This document shows positions 1 to 7,689 of a stretch of DNA of 33,701 nt, one piece after another (the stretch's first letter is position 1; every line of letters starts with the position of its first letter). This DNA comes from Asaia bogorensis (GTDB lineage: Bacteria > Pseudomonadota > Alphaproteobacteria > Acetobacterales > Acetobacteraceae): the NCBI GenBank assembly GCA_945861095.1, contig CAMATI010000022.1, forward strand, positions 1 to 33,701. The letters run 5' to 3'. The notes beneath the pieces are model-generated. The model was not told where the DNA came from. It did no database searches and saw only the letters and a program-made list of their open reading frames with translations. The position numbers were made by a program, and so were the translations under genes.

Positions 1-2
1 GC

Positions 3-147
3 CTAGCAGCCTGTCGGACTTGGGGCGCTGACGCAATAAACGTTAACAATTTCCCAAGCATGTGACACGATATTACGTTTGAATCCGATATGGAGACATA
101 AAACTCCGAAAATCGGCGATTTTGGGCTAAGTCCGACAGGCTGCTAG
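3..147. repeat. 145-bp inverted-repeat element (MITE-like or IS remnant)
   Basis: A perfect 19-bp inverted repeat bounds this stretch: CTAGCAGCCTGTCGGACTT at 3-21 and its exact reverse complement at 129-147. The roughly 107 bp between them is AT-richer than the flanks and holds a second near-palindrome, AAAATCGGCGATTTT (109-123). No reading frame fits inside. Perfect terminal repeats around a short non-coding core are typical of a MITE, or of the two ends of an insertion sequence after an internal deletion. The left flank lies outside the window, so a target-site duplication cannot be checked. The repeat is directly visible; the mobile-element reading is inference. Confidence 0.7.
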
Positions 148-222
148 AGCGCATCCGCCCTGGCTGGAAGCTGGCATTGCGTCCTCATGCCGCGCTCGAT
201 CTCCAGAAGGGCAACCTGGTCG

Positions 223-262
223 GCGTTGCCCCCCGGGAGCGTTCACGCTCCGGGGGCAACGC
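223..262 (-). terminator. strong hairpin just past the TPR gene stop
   Basis: The arms 223-241 and 246-262 form a 17-bp GC-rich stem (11 bp plus 6 bp, with a 2-nt bulge at 234-235) closed by a TTCA loop. It lies 8 nt past the stop codon of the reverse-strand TPR gene, the usual place for an intrinsic terminator. No U-tract follows on the reverse strand, so termination efficiency is uncertain and it could instead be an mRNA 3'-end stabiliser. Confidence 0.6.
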
Positions 263-270
263 TCCACCGC

Positions 271-1575
271 TCAATGCACCGCCGCGACCCCGGCAACCGA
301 AACACCGGACGCCCCCGGTCGACGAGCGCGGAGCAGATGCCGCGCCTCCTCCAGCCGATTGGCCTCAATATAAGCCTTCAACAACGTAAACTCGATCAAA
401 TCATGCTGCGCTCGGCTTCCACCGATGCGTTCGTTTTGTCCGGCGAGCGGTGAAAGCGCCGCGATCGCCGCGGAAAAATCTCCGCGTTCGAACGCCACGA
501 ACCCGCGCGCCAGCGCCGGCAGGTAGGAACCGGACGGGTAACGACCTTCGCTTGCCAGTTCCTCCATCAGACGCGTGCGCGCGTTCAGCGCGTTGTCATC
601 GCCCAGAACCGCCTGGGTCAGTATGACATGCAGGTCGGCGAGCCCGGCCCCCGGGCGGGGCAGCGCACCGGTCCCGTAGTCGTATATCGCCCGCCATGCC
701 GCCGTGTCGCGCGGATGGCCGGCCAATTCCGAACGCCAAAGGAATGCCGTCCCGTCGGTCATTTTCTGTTGGGGCCCGCCGCTGTGCCGGTCCAACGCGA
801 TGGCGTCGCGATACAGAAGCTGCGCCGCCGTCCAGTTTCCGGCCGCTAGTTCGAATAGCGCAAGATGCCAGCTCAAATGGCCGTGGAAGGCCCCGTCGCT
901 GGGGTAGGTTCTCAGCCAGGACGCCAGGAAGTCGCGACCGGTGTCGGGATCGCCGCTCTCGTAACAAACATGGGCGAATCCGTGCGCGGCGTGCGCGTTC
1001 CGCTGGTTCAGCATCACGGAACGCTCGATTTTCGGCCGAGCGGCGGCGAGTTGACCATCTTCGGAGAGGGCGGTGGCGTGGTAGGCGAGGAACCAATAAT
1101 CGTCGCCGTAATGCGGGGCGAGACTGTCCATCAGCGTCGCGATCTGACGCTTTTGGCCGATACGACCGGAGCCGCCGATCAGGCCGTTCGGGTTGGCGGC
1201 GCTGGCGACCATCAGGGCGTCGCGTGGCCAAGCCGCCAGGTGGGTGTGCAAGGCGGCGATCGCGTCGTCGATCCGCCCCGCGAAGGCGAGGTCGAAGAAT
1301 CCGATGTGGCCGGTTTCGCGCGCCGACAGATCGGCGTCCACCGCCTTGGCCGCCGCCAGGGCCTCACGTGCCGCGGCGGCCTTGCCTTCCCGCATCAGAA
1401 CCTGCGCCTTTCCGGCATGCGCCAGGGCGAATCCAGGATCGGCGGCCAGGGCCCGGTCAAAGGCATCGATCGCGCCGGGATAGAGCGTCAGTGCCAGTTC
1501 GTGGCCCTGACTGTAGGCGTCCCGCGCGCTGGTGGAGGCGGTGGAAAGCGGCAGTTCGTAGCGGTCTGACAGCAT
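271..1575 (-). CDS. TPR-repeat protein, TTC38-like
   Basis: A 434-aa soluble protein without signal peptide or membrane segment. Residues from about 20 to 110 form helical TPR-like repeats (AIDAFDRALAADPGFALAHA, then a helix ending ALAAAKAVDADL). The whole chain resembles the bacterial TTC38 family: the blocks GGSGRIGQKRQIATLMDSL, HYGDDYWFLAYHATALSEDG and HAAHGFAHVCYESGD are characteristic of it. TPR proteins act as protein-interaction scaffolds and no enzymatic role is evident. The ATG start is supported by GGGGAGAA 8 nt upstream on the reverse strand. The gene stands alone and ends at a strong hairpin. The family call is good; the cellular role is unknown. Confidence 0.85.
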   Translation of the reverse strand: MLSDRYELPLSTASTSARDAYSQGHELALTLYPGAIDAFDRALAADPGFALAHAGKAQVLMREGKAAAAREALAAAKAVDADLSARETGHIGFFDLAFAGRIDDAIAALHTHLAAWPRDALMVASAANPNGLIGGSGRIGQKRQIATLMDSLAPHYGDDYWFLAYHATALSEDGQLAAARPKIERSVMLNQRNAHAAHGFAHVCYESGDPDTGRDFLASWLRTYPSDGAFHGHLSWHLALFELAAGNWTAAQLLYRDAIALDRHSGGPQQKMTDGTAFLWRSELAGHPRDTAAWRAIYDYGTGALPRPGAGLADLHVILTQAVLGDDNALNARTRLMEELASEGRYPSGSYLPALARGFVAFERGDFSAAIAALSPLAGQNERIGGSRAQHDLIEFTLLKAYIEANRLEEARHLLRARRPGASGVSVAGVAAVH

Positions 1576-1717
1576 GATGGGTTCTCCCCGACGGGTTTCG
1601 CATGAATCTTATCGGTTTCCTTGGCGGCCTTGGAAGCGGGTTGTTGGTGGCGGGTGCGATTCAACATTGTGCGGAGTGATACCGACGACTGTAACCATGG
1701 ACCGATAGACTCGCTTC

Positions 1718-1800
1718 CCCGTCATTGCCGGACTTGATCCGGCAACCCACCCCCAGCCGTTGAAGCGCGGGCTGCCGGGTCAAGCGGGTCAATGATGGTG
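1718..1800 (-). repeat. dispersed palindromic repeat, copy A
   Basis: The reverse complement of this segment aligns along about 85 bp with 19571-19655: both contain CAACGGC(A/T)GGGGG(C/T)GGGTT and then GGATCAAGTCCGGCAATGACGG. A perfect 8-bp stem, TTGCCGGA (1725-1732) and TCCGGCAA (1738-1745), gives it a REP-like hairpin. Related cores with GTCATTGCC occur at 14811 and 28167. The function is unknown; such elements often act as mRNA stabilisers or terminators. Confidence 0.7.
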
Positions 1801-1925
1801 AGGCGTGCACTCGATCGCACAGCTTTGGTTCGCACCCGTTGGTGGCGCCGATCCCTGTCGGCGGTCTTGGCATGGCGGTGGGTCGTATTTCTGCCCCCAC
1901 ACCGACAACGTCAAACTCGCCTAAT

Positions 1926-1984
1926 ATTTAACCGTTAAATTCGCCTATGGCGTGATCAAAATCGGACTTGACCTAAATTTGATC
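1926..1984 (+). promoter_or_regulatory. two palindromes in an AT-rich block upstream of the amidase operon
   Basis: ATTTAAC-C-GTTAAAT (1926-1940) is a perfect 7-bp-arm palindrome. GATCAAA (1954-1960) is repeated inverted as TTTGATC (1978-1984), with TTGACC (1968-1973), a possible -35 box, between the arms. No convincing -10 box sits at standard spacing. The block stands out against GC-rich flanks and fits a regulated promoter for the forward amidase operon. No cognate regulator gene is adjacent, so this is inference from structure alone. Confidence 0.4.
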
Positions 1985-2314
1985 TAATTCTCTCGATCAT
2001 GCATAAAATAGCCTATTTATTGTCCTTCATCTGTGTCCGCGGCACCTGAATGCCCATTCATCACTCAGATTCCATCGCCGGTGCCGCCGTTTTTGTGGCC
2101 GCCCGATGACATGCGCCCGTTGGCATTCCTCTTGCTTATCCAACAGGCAGCGCTCGTTCGGAACACCCAGCAAGGACATTCCCGTGCATCCCCAATACGA
2201 CCCAATGCCAGGCGATCCAAGCCGGCCGACCAGCGCTCTCCGTTCGCCGTCGGTCGGGGCAATCCTGACATCTCGGTACCATGGATCACCAGCCGCACGA
2301 GCGAAGACCGCATA

Positions 2315-3736
2315 ATGGACGATGTCACGACCCTTTCCGCGGCGGCCGCCGGCCGGCTGATCGCCGCCGGAAAGCTGTCCCCGGTCGATCTGGTGGATGC
2401 CTTTCTGGCCCGCATCGAAGCCGTGGATGGCCAGGTCAAGAGCTACCTTCTGGTGATGGCGGACTCCGCGCGCGCCGCGGCGCGACAGGCGGAACAGGAG
2501 ATCGCGGCCGGGAAATGGCGCGGTCCGCTGCACGGCATTCCGTATGCCGTGAAGGACAACTACTTCACCAAGGGCGTGCGCACCTGCGCCGCGTCCCGCC
2601 TGCTGATGGACCACGTGCCGGATTTCAACGCGACCGCGATCGACCGGCTGACGGACGCTGGCGCGATCCTGCTGGGCAAGCTGAACACGTGGGAGTTCGG
2701 GACCGGCACCGGCGGCGTCCATTTCGACCTGCCGTTTGAACCCGCGCGCAACCCGTGGAACCTGGGTCATTTCACGGGCGGGTCCTCCACCGGTGCCGGG
2801 GCCTCGGTCGCCGCCCGCACCGCGATGTTTGCCCTGGGCTCCGACACCGGCGGATCGGTCCGGCTGCCCGCGGCGGCGTGCGGGTTACAGGGGATCAAGC
2901 CGTCATTTGGGCTGGTCAGCCGCTACGGCATCCTGCCGAACTGTTGGTCGCTGGATGCCGCCGGCCCGCTGTGCTGGACGGCCGAGGACTGCGCCCTGGT
3001 TCTGGATGCGATCGCCGGACACGATCCCGCTGATCCCACCTGCGTCGATCGCCCTACGACAGCCTACGCGCGGGGTATCCGCACCGGTGTCCAGGGCACC
3101 GTGATCGGGGTCATCCGCGCCATCGACATCAACGGGGTCAGCGCGGACGAGGAGGTCGCCGCCGGCATCGCCCACGTCGCGACGACCCTGGAAGGCCTTG
3201 GCGCTCGGATCGTCGATATTACCCTGCCATCCCCGTTGTCTGCCTATCGCCGGGTCACGTCGCTGATCAACTGGACGGAATCCCTATCGATCCACGAGCG
3301 CGATTTCGTCGAACGCGGCGACCAGATGGGCCAGGCCCTGCGCGACAAGATGATGTCCGGCTTTACGGTCCGCGCGGTCGATTACGTGGCCGCCCTGCGC
3401 CAGCGCAGGGAACTCGCCGACACGATGGACCGACTGCTGCAAACCGTCGACGCGCTGCTGCTGCCCTGCGCCTTCCACACCGCGCCCCCCTTCGCCGATC
3501 CCGCCGCCGTGGCTGCTTTCACCGGTAACACCGCCACGTCTATCTTCAACGCGACCGGCCACCCGGCCATGAGCCTTTGCAGCGGCTTCGATGCGGCCGG
3601 CCTGCCGCTGAGCGCGCAACTTGCCGGCAACTGGTTCGACGAAGCGACGTTGCTGCGGATCGCCCACGCCTATGAACAGGCAACGCCGTGGCGATCCACC
3701 CGTCCCACGATCTCTGCCCAGGGAGTGACGACATGA
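2315..3736 (+). CDS. amidase (amidase signature family, AtzE/GatA-like)
   Basis: A 473-aa amidase-signature hydrolase that should cleave a C-N amide bond in the cytoplasm; the natural substrate is unknown. The Ser-cisSer-Lys triad is intact: K80 in GIPYAVKDNY, S157 in TGGSSTGAG and S181 in GSDTGGSVRLPAA, with the usual 24-residue spacing between the serines. The N-terminal helix (LIAAGKLSPVDLVDAFLARI) is typical, which supports ATG 2315 over the longer in-frame start at 2033, whose extra 94 residues match nothing in the family; the ribosome-binding site is weak. The stop overlaps the start of a small GatC-like gene (ATGA), so the two are probably translationally coupled. The presence of that partner makes an AtzE- or GatA-like two-subunit amidase more likely than a stand-alone enzyme. 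Confidence 0.9.
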   Translation: MDDVTTLSAAAAGRLIAAGKLSPVDLVDAFLARIEAVDGQVKSYLLVMADSARAAARQAEQEIAAGKWRGPLHGIPYAVKDNYFTKGVRTCAASRLLMDHVPDFNATAIDRLTDAGAILLGKLNTWEFGTGTGGVHFDLPFEPARNPWNLGHFTGGSSTGAGASVAARTAMFALGSDTGGSVRLPAAACGLQGIKPSFGLVSRYGILPNCWSLDAAGPLCWTAEDCALVLDAIAGHDPADPTCVDRPTTAYARGIRTGVQGTVIGVIRAIDINGVSADEEVAAGIAHVATTLEGLGARIVDITLPSPLSAYRRVTSLINWTESLSIHERDFVERGDQMGQALRDKMMSGFTVRAVDYVAALRQRRELADTMDRLLQTVDALLLPCAFHTAPPFADPAAVAAFTGNTATSIFNATGHPAMSLCSGFDAAGLPLSAQLAGNWFDEATLLRIAHAYEQATPWRSTRPTISAQGVTT

Positions 3737-3936
3737 GCAAGCTGACATGGACTGTCGCCGACATCGCCACCTTCGCCGCCGCGAACGACGTGATGTGGCT
3801 ATCCCCATCGCATCTCGACCGATTCGTGGAACGGGCCAATGAGGCCGCGGCCGCGGGGCGTGCGGTGCCGCGCAGGACCTCGCGCTTCGTCGAACCCGCA
3901 CACGTGTTCCAGGCACGCTCGACCCGCGCCTGCTGA
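3733..3936 (+). CDS. small GatC/AtzG-like amidase partner protein
   Basis: A 67-aa protein starting at ATG 3733, overlapping the amidase stop by 4 nt. Its shape matches the small subunits of amidase-signature enzymes: a helical N-terminal half (TWTVADIATFAAANDV, then LSPSHLDRFVERANEAAAAG) and a C-terminal tail with VEPAHVF. GatC proteins end with a comparable VEPT-containing segment and AtzG-type proteins with an EPAxVF-like tail that wraps around the amidase subunit. Size, coupling and tail all agree, but overall similarity is low and was judged by eye. It probably stabilises the upstream amidase. If not a GatC/AtzG relative it is a hypothetical protein. Confidence 0.6.
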   Translation: MSKLTWTVADIATFAAANDVMWLSPSHLDRFVERANEAAAAGRAVPRRTSRFVEPAHVFQARSTRAC

Positions 3937-4336
3937 TCGTTGTCTCCATTCCATAGACCATCCGCGCCGTTAGCGGGCCGAGCGCTCGGGTCTGGCCGCG
4001 AGGCGGCGGGTCGGTGCATCGAGCCGGTGGTCGGTGTGCCTGCCCGCGGCCGGAGGTTTCGCTCGCCGCCACCACGTCGTTCGACCGAACTATGGTCTGA
4101 CGGGTGGCATATCCCAGGTAAACACGGTGCCGGGGCATGTCTCGCCGCTTTCGTTCCAACAGCGGAATCTGTCGGTGCAACCGATCATCAGAACCTCCTG
4201 GCGGGCGATTCCATCGTTGCGCGCTGCGTGACCGTCCAAACAATGCTGTCCAAACGACATCGACCGTGGCGACGGGCTATTCCCAGGAAACGCACAAAGT
4301 GGTCTTCTGCTATGGGTCTGTTAGGAGTACTGGGCG
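3937..4336. other. 400-bp intergenic region between amidase pair and PrpD gene
   Basis: No convincing gene. A perfect 12-bp palindrome, CCGAGCGCTCGG (3978-3989), lies about 40 nt after the small-subunit stop and could contribute to a terminator, though no T-run follows. At the far end TAGGAG (4322-4327) is the ribosome-binding site of the PrpD-family gene. No clear promoter was found. Confidence 0.5.
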
Positions 4337-5713
4337 GTGACGGCAGCACATCTTCTCGACATTTCACGCTTCATCGCGAACAGTCGCCTGGCGGACCTTC
4401 CGCCCGATGTCGTGGAACGCGGGAGCCTGATCGTTGCTGATTGCGTTGGCTGCATCGTCGCGGGCATTGGTCCGTCCCCCATGCGTCGACTGCTGGCAAT
4501 GGAACAGGCACGCGGCGGCGCTGGCGTCGCGACCGTTCTGGGCACCGACATGCGGTTGCCACGCGATGCCGCTTCCTGGGTGAACGGCACCGCGGGCACC
4601 TGGCACGATCTGGACGAAGGCAATCTGCACACCCGCACCCATGCGATGATCCAGATCGTCCCTGCCGCCTTCGCGGAAGCCGAGGCCGCCGGATTGTCGG
4701 GAACGGCCCTGCTGGAAGCCGTGATTTTGGCCTACGAAGCCAGTGCGCGGATCTGGCGCGCGTCGGACATCCGTCTCGCGGTGCATCCTCATGGCACGTA
4801 TGGGCCGATGGCGGCGGCCTTCGCACTGGCGAAACTGCGCGGCGACGGGCCGGAGGCGATCGCCGAAGCCGCATCGATCGGCGCAACCCTGGGCGTCGCG
4901 TCCAGCCGCCAGACCCTCGGCGACGGTGCGACGATACGTAATGTCTATACAGGACATAGCGGCCGAGCGGGGTTTCAGGCGATGGATTTGCGGGATGCGG
5001 GGTTCACGGGGGAGCATGATGCGTTGGGATCCGTGTTCGGCCGTATCTACGGCGATGCGTTCGATCCAGCCAAGGCGCTGGAAGGTCTCGGCGAAGTCTG
5101 GTGGATCCGGAAAAACTACTTCAAGCGCTTTGCCTATGGCCGCTACGTGCACGGCACGCTCGACGCGGCCGAGGCGCTGATCGCGAGGCTGGGATCGCGC
5201 CTTAAGCCGGAAACGGTCGACCGTATTGACATCCAGACCTACTTCATGGCCGCGACCATGGGTCAGCAGACCATTCGGTCCGCTTTTGGGACAAGATTTT
5301 CCATTCCCGTCGCGGTCGCAAGCCTGATCGCGAGGGGCCCCGCGCCGCTGACGGACGATGGTTCGGCGGCGTTTGCCGATCCGGTTGTGCACGATCTGGC
5401 GCGCCGGGTTTTCGTGACCGAGGACAAGGACTTGACCGCCGCCTATCCCGCACATCAGCCAACCCGCTTCACGGTGCGCCTGACCGATGGCACCGTCGAA
5501 ACCCACGCCGCCGACGTGATCCTGGGCGAGAGCGACCTGCCCTTCGCCCCGCATGTGCTGCGCGACAAGTTCATCGAACTGACGCGGGACGCCTGGGGTT
5601 CAGCCGCCGCCCCCGCCTGGCAACGCTTCCATCAATTACCACTCGAAACAAGCATTTCTCGGCTTGCCAACGACCTCCGAGACGCCGCGCGAAGCCATGG
5701 AGAACAGGAATGA
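4337..5713 (+). CDS. MmgE/PrpD family protein
   Basis: A 458-aa member of the MmgE/PrpD family, which includes 2-methylcitrate dehydratase, cis-aconitate decarboxylase and iminodisuccinate epimerase; these act on small di- and tricarboxylates. Visible family features are the N-terminal helical part with DCVGCIVAG (35-43), the active-site segment WHDLDEGNLHTRTHA (89-103) corresponding to the Asp/His region of aconitate decarboxylase, HPHGTYGPMAAA, and KNYFKRFAYGRYVHGTLDA. Translation starts at GTG 4337, supported by AGGAG 9 nt upstream. The stop overlaps the next start (ATGA), coupling it to the oxygenase gene. The exact substrate cannot be read from sequence; the context of amidase and oxygenase suggests a catabolic step on a carboxylate released by amide hydrolysis. 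Confidence 0.88.
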   Translation: MTAAHLLDISRFIANSRLADLPPDVVERGSLIVADCVGCIVAGIGPSPMRRLLAMEQARGGAGVATVLGTDMRLPRDAASWVNGTAGTWHDLDEGNLHTRTHAMIQIVPAAFAEAEAAGLSGTALLEAVILAYEASARIWRASDIRLAVHPHGTYGPMAAAFALAKLRGDGPEAIAEAASIGATLGVASSRQTLGDGATIRNVYTGHSGRAGFQAMDLRDAGFTGEHDALGSVFGRIYGDAFDPAKALEGLGEVWWIRKNYFKRFAYGRYVHGTLDAAEALIARLGSRLKPETVDRIDIQTYFMAATMGQQTIRSAFGTRFSIPVAVASLIARGPAPLTDDGSAAFADPVVHDLARRVFVTEDKDLTAAYPAHQPTRFTVRLTDGTVETHAADVILGESDLPFAPHVLRDKFIELTRDAWGSAAAPAWQRFHQLPLETSISRLANDLRDAARSHGEQE

Positions 5714-6693
5714 TACAACTTGTTCCAGCGATTGATCTGGCTCCTTGGTTCTACGGAACCGAAGACGACAAGGACGCGATCGCCCGCCAGGTGGCCGCTG
5801 CTTGCGAAACGATCGGCTTCCTGGTCATCACCGGCCATGGCGTGCCGCAAGACCTGATCGACGAGGCCTTCGCAACGGTCGGTGCGTTCTACAATCTGCC
5901 ACAGGCGGAAAAGGACCGTTGGCGGCCCGCCCACAGCGCCTCACCCCGCGGCTATCACGCGATTGAAACCAAAAATCTCGCTAAGACGCTAGGCTATGAC
6001 AATCCGCCCGACCTGCGCGAACAGTTCTATCTGGGGCCGATGGTGGACCGGTCGGCGCGGTTCGCCGATTTTCCCGACGCCGCGGGTCTTTATGCCGGCA
6101 ATGTCTGGCCGGACAATCCGGGGTCGTATCGGACAGTGATGACCCGGTACTACGTGACGTTGGAAGCCCTGGGCCGGACCTTGATGCATGTCTTCGCACG
6201 CGCTCTCGACACCGAGGAGAGCTATTTCGACGACAAGATCGACCGCCATTTCTCGACGCTCCCGGCCAACCACTACCCGCCGCCGACCGGCGATCCCAAG
6301 CCAGGGCAAGTCCGGTGTGGGGAGCACACCGATTTCGGCAGCCTGACGATCCTGGCGCTGAATGACGCGCCCGGCGGCCTGCAAGTCAAGCATCGCGATG
6401 GGGCCTGGCACGATGTGACGGCGGACAGAGGCCAATTCATCGTCAATATCGGCGACATGATGCAGCGCTGGACCAATGACCGGTGGCTGTCCAACCTGCA
6501 TCGGGTCGTCAATCCACCCGCCGAACTGCGCGCCACCAGCCGGCGACTGTCGATCGGATATTTCCTGCACCCCAACTACGACACGGAAATCGCCTGCCTG
6601 CCAAGCTGCGTCGACGCGTCGAACCCAATGCGCTATCCCACCGTGCGGGCGGGCGACCTGATGCACCAGAAGCTCCGCGCCCGAGCCGCCTGA
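5710..6693 (+). CDS. 2-oxoglutarate/Fe(II) oxygenase, isopenicillin N synthase-like
   Basis: A 327-aa non-heme iron oxygenase. The N-terminal DIOX_N-type region starts with IPNS-like VPAIDLAPW and includes GFLVITGHGVP. The catalytic jelly roll carries the facial triad H206-x-D208 (in EHTDFGSLTIL) and H264 (NLHRVV), plus the 2-oxoglutarate-binding R279-x-S281 (RLSIGYF). All are in place, so the enzyme should be active. The ATG overlaps the PrpD stop by 4 nt, so the pair is co-translated. In bacteria such IPNS-like genes often sit in catabolic clusters and hydroxylate small molecules; the substrate here is unknown. It ends convergently with the Ddn-type gene. Confidence 0.9.
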   Translation: MIQLVPAIDLAPWFYGTEDDKDAIARQVAAACETIGFLVITGHGVPQDLIDEAFATVGAFYNLPQAEKDRWRPAHSASPRGYHAIETKNLAKTLGYDNPPDLREQFYLGPMVDRSARFADFPDAAGLYAGNVWPDNPGSYRTVMTRYYVTLEALGRTLMHVFARALDTEESYFDDKIDRHFSTLPANHYPPPTGDPKPGQVRCGEHTDFGSLTILALNDAPGGLQVKHRDGAWHDVTADRGQFIVNIGDMMQRWTNDRWLSNLHRVVNPPAELRATSRRLSIGYFLHPNYDTEIACLPSCVDASNPMRYPTVRAGDLMHQKLRARAA

Positions 6694-6858
6694 CCGCGTT
6701 CTTGTCTTGAAAGCCGTTCCCTTGGGCAGTCCCTCGCGCGGAGGGCATCCCGTTTGTCCTGCACGCAAGCCCGAAGGAGGCCAAGACAACGGCCCCGATC
6801 GGTTTCGTGCGGCGCCCCATGCCGCTTTACCCAGGCCAGGGCGCCGGTTCATTGGTCC

Positions 6859-7320
6859 TTACGCGATGGGATCCAGCACGACGACCGGGATCTCCCGCGG
6901 GGTCTTCTTCTCGTAGTCCGCGTAGGGCGGCCAGAACTTCAGGGACTCCTGCCACAGGCCCGCCCGTTCGGCGCCGCTTGTCGTCCGGGCACGCGCCTTG
7001 ACCGTCTTCGTCCCGACCTGAACCTCGACCTCCGGATGCACCAAAAGGTTCTTGTACCAGCCCGGATGGTCAGGGGCGCCGCCCTTCGACGCGACGATGA
7101 TGTAGCTGTCCCCGGTCATCCCATAGAACAGCGGGAAAATGAACTTCTCCCCGGATTTGCGGCCCGTCGTGATCAACAGCAACGACGGCACGATCATCTC
7201 GGAATACCCGGGCGGGGTGACCTTGTACATGTGTCCATCGGTCCCGCCACTGCTGAGGTAGCGGTTGGTATGCTCCAGCATCCATCCCGGAAGGTTGGGA
7301 GCAAGCTTGGCGTCGGTCAT
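6859..7320 (-). CDS. deazaflavin (F420)-dependent nitroreductase family protein
   Basis: A 153-aa split-barrel protein of the Ddn family. Signature blocks are LLITTGRKSGEKFIFPLFY (cofactor-binding loop) and DHPGWYKNLLVHPEVEVQVG, which define the family. Members of known function use F420H2 to reduce quinones, nitroimidazoles or enones; others bind flavins or fatty acids. The start chosen is ATG 7320, preceded by AAGGAGA about 8 nt upstream on the reverse strand, rather than an in-frame upstream start at 7356. It is monocistronic, convergent with the oxygenase gene and next to insertion-sequence debris. Cofactor identity is unproven: F420 is uncommon, though not absent, in alphaproteobacteria. 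Confidence 0.85.
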   Translation of the reverse strand: MTDAKLAPNLPGWMLEHTNRYLSSGGTDGHMYKVTPPGYSEMIVPSLLLITTGRKSGEKFIFPLFYGMTGDSYIIVASKGGAPDHPGWYKNLLVHPEVEVQVGTKTVKARARTTSGAERAGLWQESLKFWPPYADYEKKTPREIPVVVLDPIA

Positions 7321-7408
7321 GATGTCATCTCCTTCTGAGGCAAAGACCCATAGCACATTGCGTCGGACCGCCGACGATCAAAGGACACGACCATTATCCG
7401 AGCGGGCC

Positions 7409-7435
7409 TGAGGTGGACCCCGGAAACTGGACAGG
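7409..7435. mobile_element. IS3-family-like terminal repeat remnant
   Basis: TGAGGTGGACCCCGGAAACT, followed by GGACAGG, resembles the terminal inverted repeats of IS3-family elements (TGA-x-CTG-x-CCCC-x-AA-x-TGGACA). No IS3 transposase or second end is seen nearby, so this is at most a solo end. The call rests on remembered family consensus and needs a database comparison. Confidence 0.4.
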
Positions 7436-7490
7436 TCGCTGAAAGTCTGTGCGGAAACTTTCCGCGTCTTTTGAGTCGGTTATCCAGGTT

Positions 7491-7650
7491 GGTCGCGGCC
7501 CTGCAATTTCACGATTCGATACCCTCGATGAGCGAGGTATGGAATGTGGACGCAAGACAATCGTAGCCGATACGACCGCAGCCATCCGCGCTATCCGTCC
7601 GATCTGGCGGACGAAGAGTGGGCCGAGATCGCGCCGGAAATCCCGCTCGC
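7491..7650 (+). pseudogene. truncated IS5-family transposase, N-terminal fragment
   Basis: From ATG 7544 the translation starts MWTQDNRSRYDRSHPRYPSD and continues LADEEWAEIAPEIP, the typical first 35 residues of IS5-family transposases in alphaproteobacteria. The similarity stops near 7645 and the catalytic DDE domain is absent. The sequence at 7491-7543 resembles the usual leader of these elements. The downstream part has been replaced by an ISNCY-like fragment on the opposite strand. It is non-functional. Confidence 0.7.
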
Positions 7651-7689
7651 CGGCGCGGCCGGGACCATGTTTTCGGAATCCGGGGACCG

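Larger units (their letters stand above)
1576..2314. other. long intergenic leader between divergent TPR and amidase genes
   Basis: This 739-bp gap separates divergent genes. It contains the TPR gene ribosome-binding site next to 1576, one copy of a dispersed palindromic repeat (1718-1800), and a strikingly AT-rich block at about 1918-2030 with two palindromes. From 2033 to 2314 the amidase frame stays open upstream of its likely start, but the encoded peptide resembles no amidase N-terminus, so it is treated as 5' leader. Confidence 0.6.

Noticed and set aside
2033..2314. N-terminal extension of the amidase by 94 residues
   Set aside because: The extension resembles no amidase, has no signal peptide, and the family N-terminal helix begins right after ATG 2315.
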